64,000 bases of DNA from Methanothermobacter thermautotrophicus (GTDB taxonomy: Archaea; Methanobacteriota; Methanobacteria; Methanobacteriales; Methanothermobacteraceae). The position numbers and the translations under genes are program-made. How positions within the stretch are numbered: position 1 is the first letter of the stretch; every line of letters starts with the position of its first letter. Below are positions 57,438 to 64,000 of this stretch, piece after piece. The DNA is taken from positions 62,001 through 126,000 of the forward strand of contig NZ_QKOF01000001.1 in assembly GCF_014889545.1 (NCBI RefSeq), written 5' to 3'. The notes under the pieces are model-generated. The model worked only from the letters and a program-made list of their open reading frames with translations. It searched no databases and was not told the DNA's origin.

Positions 57438-58184
57438 TCAGAGTTTAACCTTCCACCTTTCAATGTCATCATCATCGAGTATCATCCTGGCAACCCTTCT
57501 GTAGGCGCCCACAACACCCTCCTCTCCACGGCGGAATATGTCCTTGTCCAGGGGCTCTCCGGTCTCCTTGTCCCAGAGGCGGCAGGTGTCAGGGCTAACC
57601 TCATCGCCGAGCCTTATCCTACCATCTGAGTCCCTTCCGAATTCCAGCTTGAAGTCTGGCAGGATAAGTCCCCTTGACTTGAGGAACTCCCTGAGGACGT
57701 CGTTTATCTGCAGTGTGATCCTCCTTATCTCCTCCAGTTCATCCCTGGTGGCGATCCCGAGGGCAAGGATTATGTCGTCGTTCAGCATGGGGTCCCCGTG
57801 CTCATCACTCTTGTAGTCCATCTGTATGAGGGGTGGTCTGAACTCCTGGCCCTCCCTGAAGGGGAACCTCCTCACGATGCTCCCGGCTGCTATGTTCCTG
57901 GTTATAACCTCTATGGGTATCATCTCAAGTTTCCTTGCAAGGATGCAGCCAGGCTCCCTCAGTTCAAGGTACTGGGTCGGTACCCCGGCGTCCTCGAGGA
58001 CCTCAAATATCTTTGCTGAGATAACAGAGTTGTAGTAGCCCTTCATATCAAGGGTGTCCTTCCTTTCACCGTCGCCTGCTGTTATATCATCCCTGAATCT
58101 GACTGCAACAATTTCAGGGTCATCTGTAAGGAGAACATCCTTTGCCTTACCACTGTAGAGTGGACCGTCTATCTTCACATCCAT
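57438..58184 (-). CDS. purC: SAICAR synthetase PurC
   Basis: 248 residues. [11 protein letters not shown] (ATP loop), [32 protein letters not shown] and [12 protein letters not shown]. Joins aspartate to CAIR in purine synthesis. TATA (CTATATAAG, minus strand, about 58236-58245) faces this gene. First gene of the run purC-purS-purQ-cobA-hemD-srp19-DHH-regulator. Confidence 0.96.
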   Translation of the reverse strand: MDVKIDGPLYSGKAKDVLLTDDPEIVAVRFRDDITAGDGERKDTLDMKGYYNSVISAKIFEVLEDAGVPTQYLELREPGCILARKLEMIPIEVITRNIAAGSIVRRFPFREGQEFRPPLIQMDYKSDEHGDPMLNDDIILALGIATRDELEEIRRITLQINDVLREFLKSRGLILPDFKLEFGRDSDGRIRLGDEVSPDTCRLWDKETGEPLDKDIFRRGEEGVVGAYRRVARMILDDDDIERWKVKL

Positions 58185-58327
58185 ACTATCACTTTAAATT
58201 AATTATGAGCATGAGATTCTGGATCGACTCTCCAATACTTATATAGGTGTAAATCCTATTATGAGTTATATCGCGATTCAGTTATATAATCTTGCGAAAT
58301 CAGATTCATGCTTCTCAGGGTGAAATA

Positions 58328-60100
58328 ATGTGTGGCATTGTGGCTTGTATACTTAAGGATAGGATTGCAGCCCCGATTCTCCTGGAATGCGTCAGGAGGC
58401 TGGAGTACAGGGGCTATGACTCCGTTGGTATCGCAACATCGGATCCAGTGATAAGGATCAAAAAGGACAGGGGTAAAATCGACGAGGTGGATGCAAAACT
58501 TGACCTTGCAGATCTACCAGGCAACATGGGGATAGCCCATGTCAGGTGGGCGACCCATGGTCTCCCCACAGCTGAAAACGCCCATCCACATACTGACTGC
58601 AGCGGCGAGATAGCAGCGGTACACAACGGGATAATAGAGAACTACCTGGAGGTTAAGGAGGAACTTGAATCAGAGGGCCACATATTCAGGTCCGAGACAG
58701 ACACTGAGGTCATACCCCACCTCATAGAGAAGTACATGGATGAGGGGATGGACCTCGAAGCCGCAACAGCCACAGCACTCAGGAAGCTCAGGGGAGCATA
58801 TGCAATTGCAGTCATATCATCCAGGGAGCCTGGAAGGATCGTGGGGGCCCGGAAGGAGAGTCCACTCATAGTTGGTGTCGGTGAGGGAGAATACTTCCTG
58901 GCCTCAGACGTTCCCGCCATCCTCAACCACACCAGCAGGGTGATATACCTCGATGACGGTGAGATGGCCATAATTGATGGGGATCTGAGGGTCACCGACA
59001 TTGAGGGCAACCCTGTGGAGAAGGAGGTCCATTCAATCGACTGGTCGGCTGACATGGCAGAGAAGGGAGGCTATGACCACTTCATGCTTAAGGAGATACA
59101 TGAGGAACCCGCCGCGGTGAGGGACACCCTCACAGAGATGGATGAAGTGTTCAGGGTGGTTGAGGAGATAGGCGAGGTTGAAAGAGTCTGTTTCGTTGCC
59201 TGTGGAACATCCTACCATGCATCCCTGGTTGGCAAGTACCTCTTCGAGAGCCTCCTTGGCATACCGACCGATGTTATCCTTGCAAGTGAGTTCAGATACT
59301 CTGCAGGGGCCCTGAATGACAGGACACTGGCCATATTCATAAGTCAGTCAGGTGAAACAGCGGATACCCTGAACGCCCTCCGTGCAGCCAATTCAAGGGC
59401 CAGGACCCTGGCGATAGTCAACGTACTTGGAAGCTCAGCAACAAGGGAGGCCCAGCATGTCCTCTACACAAGGGCTGGCCCCGAGATAGGTGTGGCTGCA
59501 ACCAAGACCTATGTGAGCCAGTTAACTGTTATATACATGCTAGTGGCTGCAATGGGTGCACCAGGCCTCATGGAAAAACTTGAAAGGGTCCCTGAGTTCA
59601 TGGAGAGTGCCCTTGAGGATGAGGACCGCATCAGGGAACTGGCAGCAGCCTACAGTGATGCTAGGGACTTCTTCTTCATAGGACGCGGATTCGCCTATCC
59701 AACGGCCCTTGAGGGGGCCCTGAAGCTCAAGGAGATAACCTACATACACGGTGAGGGCTACGCAGCAGGTGAACTCAAGCACGGCCCCCTGGCCCTGATA
59801 GATGACGGGGTACCGGTAGTTGCAATTTCACCGCCAGGCCCCTGCCATGATAAGACCCTGAGCAACGTTGAGGAGGTCAGGGCGAGGGGTGCAAGGGTCA
59901 TAGGCCTTGGCAGCGTTTCAGATGAATCCCTCAGGAAGGAGGCCGATGACTTAATAGGCCTTGACCCTGAGGTTGATGATATCATATCGCCCCTGATCTA
60001 CATCGTCCCCCTCCAGCTCCTATCATACCATGTGAGTGTGGAGCGTGGACTGGACCCTGACAAGCCAAAGAACCTTGCAAAGTGTGTGACCGTTGAGTGA
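58328..60100 (+). CDS. glmS: Glutamine-fructose-6-phosphate transaminase GlmS
   Basis: 590 residues. N-terminal nucleophile Cys2 in MCGIVACI; GATase II domain to about 215; two SIS domains (about 275-420: [23 protein letters not shown]; about 450-580: [30 protein letters not shown]). Makes glucosamine-6-P for surface sugars and pseudomurein. Start at 58328 behind GGGTGAAATA. Divergent from purC; the 143-base gap has TATA boxes both ways. Confidence 0.95.
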   Translation: MCGIVACILKDRIAAPILLECVRRLEYRGYDSVGIATSDPVIRIKKDRGKIDEVDAKLDLADLPGNMGIAHVRWATHGLPTAENAHPHTDCSGEIAAVHNGIIENYLEVKEELESEGHIFRSETDTEVIPHLIEKYMDEGMDLEAATATALRKLRGAYAIAVISSREPGRIVGARKESPLIVGVGEGEYFLASDVPAILNHTSRVIYLDDGEMAIIDGDLRVTDIEGNPVEKEVHSIDWSADMAEKGGYDHFMLKEIHEEPAAVRDTLTEMDEVFRVVEEIGEVERVCFVACGTSYHASLVGKYLFESLLGIPTDVILASEFRYSAGALNDRTLAIFISQSGETADTLNALRAANSRARTLAIVNVLGSSATREAQHVLYTRAGPEIGVAATKTYVSQLTVIYMLVAAMGAPGLMEKLERVPEFMESALEDEDRIRELAAAYSDARDFFFIGRGFAYPTALEGALKLKEITYIHGEGYAAGELKHGPLALIDDGVPVVAISPPGPCHDKTLSNVEEVRARGARVIGLGSVSDESLRKEADDLIGLDPEVDDIISPLIYIVPLQLLSYHVSVERGLDPDKPKNLAKCVTVE

Positions 60101-60102
60101 AG

Positions 60103-60993
60103 ATGACAAGAGTCATAAAGAAGTATTACGGGGTCCTGACGCTTATATGCGTCCTTATAGGTTTTCTGTTCCCTGAATTTTCAATTTTTTCAGGTTACAC
60201 GCCGCTACTACTGGCGCTCCTGGTTTTCTCCCTGGTTGTTGAGCACAGCATAGAGGATTTGGGGAGGATAATCCATCACCCACGGTTTATTGCCCTGATC
60301 CTGGCATCTACTCTATTGCTATACCCCATCATGGGATTCATCTTCAGCAGGATCCTCGGGCTGGATTCGGACCTATCTGTGGGGGTCATACTCCTCTCAT
60401 TCGCCCCATCACCGATTGTAGCAGCCCTCTGGACTGAGATATCTGGTGGTGATGGCACTCCCGCAATATCAGCCGCCCTAACATCCATGCTGACCTCTGT
60501 GGCGGTCTACCCCGCGGTTCTTTACGTCCTTGGGGTTGCATCACCGGCAGTTGCCTTCAGGGTGCTCTCACTGCTCCTCTTCAGTGTTTTCATTCCAGCC
60601 ATCCTGGCCCTGATCCTGAGGCTTGAGGTTGAATTGGTTCAACCGGTGAGGGATGGTATTAACATTTTATCCGCCATTCTGGGGCTTCTGATAATCATAG
60701 TTGCAGTTGCCCACATGTCAGGGGCTCTGGGGGGGTGGGGTGTTCTGAGGGTGGTGTTCCTGGTATCTGTGATGCTCCTCGCCGGCTTCATCTATGGCTT
60801 CCTTATCGGCAGGAGAATGCCCGGATACAGGGTTGCCTCAATTTACACTTCAGGGATGCGTGATGGTGTGATACCGGTTGGGGTTGCTCTTACATACTTT
60901 TCCTCTGCAGCGGCACTCCCGGCAACCATCCTCCTGGTGGTGATGCCGGTATTCACAGGGATAGTATACTACCTTGTGGGAACAGATGATTGA
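60103..60993 (+). CDS. Bile-acid/sodium symporter (BASS) family transporter
   Basis: 296 residues, about ten helices. The pattern SIEDLGRIIHHPRFIALI, FAPSPIVAALWTEISGG and TSGMRDGVIPVGVALTY fits the SBF/BASS fold. Substrate unknown; organic anions are usual. ATG at 60103, inside the end of glmS region, no strong RBS apart from GAGTGAAG. Confidence 0.85.
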   Translation: MTRVIKKYYGVLTLICVLIGFLFPEFSIFSGYTPLLLALLVFSLVVEHSIEDLGRIIHHPRFIALILASTLLLYPIMGFIFSRILGLDSDLSVGVILLSFAPSPIVAALWTEISGGDGTPAISAALTSMLTSVAVYPAVLYVLGVASPAVAFRVLSLLLFSVFIPAILALILRLEVELVQPVRDGINILSAILGLLIIIVAVAHMSGALGGWGVLRVVFLVSVMLLAGFIYGFLIGRRMPGYRVASIYTSGMRDGVIPVGVALTYFSSAAALPATILLVVMPVFTGIVYYLVGTDD

Positions 60994-60999
60994 TGTCAG

Positions 61000-62001
61000 C
61001 TATTCAGTTTCCGGGAGGGAGGGTACTTTAACGGACCATTTCATTACAAGGTACTCTTTAATTTCTGATTCAGGGACCCTCTTCACAGCCCTCCTTTTAC
61101 GTATAACCCTTCTCAGCCCCATGTAGGCATCATATTTTGCCCTCAAAATGATGAATTTCCCTCTTTTTATATTCAGAAGGACCTGGATGATTTCTGTGAT
61201 AACAAAGAGGGGGAGATACCTTAAAAGCAGATCAGCGGGCATGTTCTTAATGAAGGTCCAGGTATAATTTCTCCAGTTATGGTAAACTGTGAAGTCACTT
61301 ACAAAGGGATTGGTACCCCCCTTGTGGTGGTATACGATGGCATCGGGGGCGTAAAGTGAATCCCATCCTGCGCTTCTGAGTCTGAGTGCCAGGTCAAAGT
61401 CCTCATAGTATGCAAAGAAATCCTCATCAAAGTATTCACCATCGACCTCAACATCTTCAAGGGCTTCTCGTCTGTAGAGACAGGCACCGGCACAGCAACC
61501 CAGGATTCTGGCCCTTTCATCAAAATTTTCAACGGGTTCATATGCGCCCCTGTTGAATCCAAGACCATTCTTGGAGTATTCAAGACCAGCCGAATCTATA
61601 AGTTTTCTGTTCTGTCCCCAGATCATCCTGGCCTGCACACTCCCCACACTTTCACTCTCCTCCGCCGCCACCATGAGATTCTCTATAAAATCTGGAAGAA
61701 CCTCCGTGTCATTATTGAGGCACATCACATACCTGCAGTGGGGATCCTCAAGCGCTATCCTGATTCCCTGATTGTTTGATGCAGCGAATCCCAGATTCTC
61801 ACGGTTTTCAATCAGTATTATCCTGTCATTGAGGTATTCACTGAAGTTACTCTTTATAAAGTCCACTGAACCATCAGATGAGCCGTTGTCAATGAACACT
61901 ATTCTGAAGTCCTCGTAGGTCTGTCTCAGAAGGGATCTGAAGTATGCCTCAAGAAAGGATACTCCGTTGAGGTTGGGTGTTATGATGTAGGTTTCTGGTA
62001 T
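61000..62001 (-). CDS. Family 2 glycosyltransferase, ATA or other non-standard start
   Basis: 333 residues if it begins at ATA 62001. The true GT2 N-terminus IPETYIITPNLNGVSFLEAY and RQTYEDFRIVFIDNGSSDGS is in the same frame upstream of the first canonical start (GTG 61899), so the usual start choice would cut off 34 residues including the first strand of the fold. AAGGAAGTGATCCT lies before the ATA. DXD in CLNNDTEVLP; ED motif in YYEDFDLALR. Transfers rhamnose or other sugars to a surface glycan. Follows the GT4 gene by 18 bases. Confidence 0.85.
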   Translation of the reverse strand: MPETYIITPNLNGVSFLEAYFRSLLRQTYEDFRIVFIDNGSSDGSVDFIKSNFSEYLNDRIILIENRENLGFAASNNQGIRIALEDPHCRYVMCLNNDTEVLPDFIENLMVAAEESESVGSVQARMIWGQNRKLIDSAGLEYSKNGLGFNRGAYEPVENFDERARILGCCAGACLYRREALEDVEVDGEYFDEDFFAYYEDFDLALRLRSAGWDSLYAPDAIVYHHKGGTNPFVSDFTVYHNWRNYTWTFIKNMPADLLLRYLPLFVITEIIQVLLNIKRGKFIILRAKYDAYMGLRRVIRKRRAVKRVPESEIKEYLVMKWSVKVPSLPETE

Positions 62002-62019
62002 AGGATCACTTCCTTTGAT

Positions 62020-63156
62020 CTATCTATTCTTCCGGGCAATGATGAACCTGTAGGTCCTTTCGATTCCTTCAACGATATTATCCCATAGGAATTTTTCCTC
62101 AACCTTCTTCCGGCCCTCGGACCCCATCCTGTCCCTTAATTCATCATCAGAGATTAAAAGCTTTATCCTATCATGGAGGGCCTCCTTGTCACAGGGCTCA
62201 ACCAGGAAACCGTTTTCACCGTCATCTATGACCTCAACGACTCCACCGGACCTGTAGGCAACAGCAGGCACACCACAGGCACCCGCCTCAGCAAGGACCA
62301 TCCCGAAACCCTCCCTGGTGGATGGGAGGACAAGCACCCTGGCCCCCCCTATCATGGATATGACTTCACGGTAGCTGAGGTTATGGTGGAATGTGACTGA
62401 CTCCCCTACCCCAAAATCATCGACCATGGCTTTGAGTCTAGACCTCTCCACCCCGTCCCCTACTATTTCGAGTCTGAGGTCAGGGAAATCTGTGACAAGT
62501 TTACTGAAGACCTCTATGATGTGATCCACATGCTTGTGGGGGGCGAGGCGTCCAACGAATATTATGTAGTTCCCGGTTGCTGGTGTGACGGAATCGATGA
62601 GTTCAAGGTCAACGCCGTTCGGGATGATGTGGATATCCGCGGGGGGTCTGCCATGGACGTCTGTGAGTGCTGAGGCCGTGCTGCGGCTAACGGTGATCAC
62701 ACCATCATAGGGGAGCCTCATGAGGACCCTCTCAAGTAGTCCGGCTGTTCCTGATGACTGCAGCCACTGGTCACCATGGGCGGAACTCACATCATGGATG
62801 GTTGCAACCATGGGTGTTCCACGGATCCTTGAGGCGAGGAATGATGGTGGGAGGGGGGCGTAGGTCTGGGCATCAATGATGTCATAGTCATGGGTCATCA
62901 CCCACCTGAAAACCGCAGCCATGAACCTGATGAATTCAAGGGGTCCCCTGATGGGCGGCTTTCTTATCCTTGGGCCCAGGTGGTGCACCCTTATCCCGCT
63001 GATCTCCTCATAATCGCCGACTCCATGGATCCCCATTGATATCACATCAACCTCATGACCCCTCTCAACGAGTCTCCTGGCGATTTCAAAGTACCTCCTC
63101 TCCCCTCCCCCATTATAATGTGGTACAAAGAAATCTGAGACTATAAGTATCTTCAT
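62020..63156 (-). CDS. Family 4 glycosyltransferase
   Basis: 378 residues. YNGGGERRYFEIARRL (G-G-x-ER), GRLAPHKHVDHIIEVF, STREGFGMVLAEAGACGVP (E-x7-E). Retaining GT-B enzyme. ATG at 63156, with weak AAGTGA. Converges with nothing; the gap 63157-63291 carries the divergent promoter of the next gene. Confidence 0.92.
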   Translation of the reverse strand: MKILIVSDFFVPHYNGGGERRYFEIARRLVERGHEVDVISMGIHGVGDYEEISGIRVHHLGPRIRKPPIRGPLEFIRFMAAVFRWVMTHDYDIIDAQTYAPLPPSFLASRIRGTPMVATIHDVSSAHGDQWLQSSGTAGLLERVLMRLPYDGVITVSRSTASALTDVHGRPPADIHIIPNGVDLELIDSVTPATGNYIIFVGRLAPHKHVDHIIEVFSKLVTDFPDLRLEIVGDGVERSRLKAMVDDFGVGESVTFHHNLSYREVISMIGGARVLVLPSTREGFGMVLAEAGACGVPAVAYRSGGVVEVIDDGENGFLVEPCDKEALHDRIKLLISDDELRDRMGSEGRKKVEEKFLWDNIVEGIERTYRFIIARKNR

Positions 63157-63291
63157 GGGTTTCACTTTTCAGTTTTTGGTGCAGAGAATTTTGAGACTGT
63201 GAGTATTATTCATGGTGTGCCTCATCAATTTTCCCATCCAACCTTTGATTCCTCCATCAATTTATATCTAATGTATGATATAATTAATAAC

Positions 63292-64000
63292 ATGGCAGGG
63301 GTTTTTCCTGTGAATCCAATGGCCATCATATCCATCACAGCCATGGTGGCTGCCCTTGTATCAGGGGTTTACATATTCGCCAAGAACCCTGAAAGCAGAT
63401 TTAACAGAGCACTACTTGTTTTCTCAGCCCTTATAGCCTACCTCTCACTCACAGACTTCGGACTTTCCATTTCAGAGTCCTACATGATGGCGGACTTCTG
63501 GGTGAGGATGGGATTCCTGTGGCCCATGGTGGTACCGATCATAGTGCACATGGTCCTCCTCTTCACAGGTAGAAGGACCACCAGGCCACTCCTTGCAGTT
63601 ATATATGTACCTGCAGGGGTGATTGCGATCCTTGAACTCACAACAGATCTCATAACAGCAGGACCCACCATGACTGCATGGGGGTGGACCTTCAGGGCTG
63701 CAGAGGATTCAATCCCCTACCAGATCTCAAACATCTGGGGATTACTTGTGGCAGCAGCCGCCATAATACTTGTGGCCTGGCACTGGAGGTCATCATCGGG
63801 TCCAGAGAGGACACGGGTCTACTACCTCCTCACAGGCCTCACCTTACCTGTCCTGACGGGCATCATTACAGACCTCATCCTCCCCTCAGCAGGTATTGTG
63901 GTCCCATCACTCACAGACCCTGCAGCTGCACTTGGGGTTTCCATGATAGCCTATGGTGTCATGAGGTTCCGTTTACCAATCCTGAGTCCTTTAAACGCTG
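63292..64000 (+). CDS. Multi-helix membrane protein, N-terminal part (7TM-sensor type; runs off window)
   Basis: 236 residues in the window, no stop. Seven or so hydrophobic helices (about 8-28, 40-57, 70-92, 100-117, 145-164, 178-200, 210-225), with WVRMGFLWPMVVP after helix 2, as in N-terminal 7TM domains of histidine kinases. The kinase part, if any, lies beyond the edge. No Shine-Dalgarno; TTTATATC at 63261-63268 is 24-31 bases upstream, so the mRNA is probably leaderless. Confidence 0.7.
   Translation, partial: MAGVFPVNPMAIISITAMVAALVSGVYIFAKNPESRFNRALLVFSALIAYLSLTDFGLSISESYMMADFWVRMGFLWPMVVPIIVHMVLLFTGRRTTRPLLAVIYVPAGVIAILELTTDLITAGPTMTAWGWTFRAAEDSIPYQISNIWGLLVAAAAIILVAWHWRSSSGPERTRVYYLLTGLTLPVLTGIITDLILPSAGIVVPSLTDPAAALGVSMIAYGVMRFRLPILSPLNA

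Overview
The window reads as a chromosome segment of a thermophilic, hydrogenotrophic methanogen of the genus Methanothermobacter. This rests on gene content recalled from the family literature, not on a search. The segment carries an AqpM-type aquaporin with the archaeal pore residues, a rubredoxin / F420H2 oxidase (FprA) / ferritin / peroxiredoxin / superoxide dismutase operon, an AtwA-like twin ATPase, CbiMNQO cobalt uptake, archaeal riboflavin synthase, MfnB of methanofuran synthesis, an archaeal glutamate synthase in separate pieces, archaeal Srp19 and proteins with pseudomurein-binding-like repeats. Translation signals are mostly GGTGA or GGAGG Shine-Dalgarno sequences, starts are ATG, GTG or TTG, and several genes have a TATA box about 25 bases before the start codon, as expected for leaderless transcripts. 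I found no tRNA, rRNA, insertion sequence or CRISPR array.

Layout. 1-3.8 kb (minus): cell-surface cluster, with a secreted FmdE-domain protein cut by the window edge, a membrane-anchored beta-sandwich protein and two small secreted proteins. 3.8-5.7 kb: a radical SAM protein, a CMD/AhpD-like protein and a Cys-rich protein. 5.9-8.4 kb (plus): DUF2193-type protein, zinc protein, AqpM. 8.5-12.6 kb (minus): MFS exporter and the three-gene glutamate synthase operon, ending in a triplicated 61-bp terminator unit. 12.8-19.6 kb: small regulators, a secreted zinc phospholipase C-like protein, a radical SAM/SPASM enzyme preceded by two 50-residue Cys peptides and followed by a decayed VIT/CCC1-type pseudogene, a SOUL protein and a SagB-type oxidoreductase. 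19.7-24.6 kb: HisG-type enzyme, nitroreductase, Nudix, and a B12-domain sensor next to a histidine kinase. 24.7-28.1 kb: CBS regulator, deoxyhypusine synthase behind a duplicated promoter and a structured leader, PyrF. 28.3-34.4 kb: CbiMNQO, RibC, iron-sulfur flavoprotein, glycosyltransferases. 34.5-39.3 kb: LutA/LutB-like pair, MfnB, IMPDH-type protein, MobA. 39.3-43.8 kb (minus): NMN adenylyltransferase, MoaE, HD phosphohydrolase, UbiX, CbiT and a frameshifted membrane gene. 44-46.9 kb: AtwA-like ATPase, flavoprotein, Usp, small membrane protein. 47.1-50.4 kb: oxygen-defence operon. 50.6-52.4 kb: PaaK-type ligase and ACT protein. 52.4-58.2 kb (minus): purC-purS-purQ-cobA-hemD-srp19-DHH-regulator. 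58.3-64 kb: GlmS, a BASS-type transporter, two glycosyltransferases and the start of a multi-helix membrane protein.

How they work together. Tetrapyrrole and corrinoid supply recurs: cobA and hemD feed uroporphyrinogen III to precorrin-2, cbiT acts later in the corrin ring, and CbiMNQO imports cobalt. Oxygen defence is concentrated in one operon, in which rubredoxin and F420H2 oxidase reduce O2 to water while ferritin, peroxiredoxin and SOD deal with iron, peroxide and superoxide.

The least expected signal is a set of short direct duplications placed at gene borders: a terminator (9954-10133), a ribosome-binding/start module (56371-56521, creating two mini-cistrons before cobA), a promoter (25651-25757) and an RBS/start or operator element (23223-23318). 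The best candidate for an undescribed system is the SPASM enzyme operon with two 50-residue Cys peptides (15389-16832).
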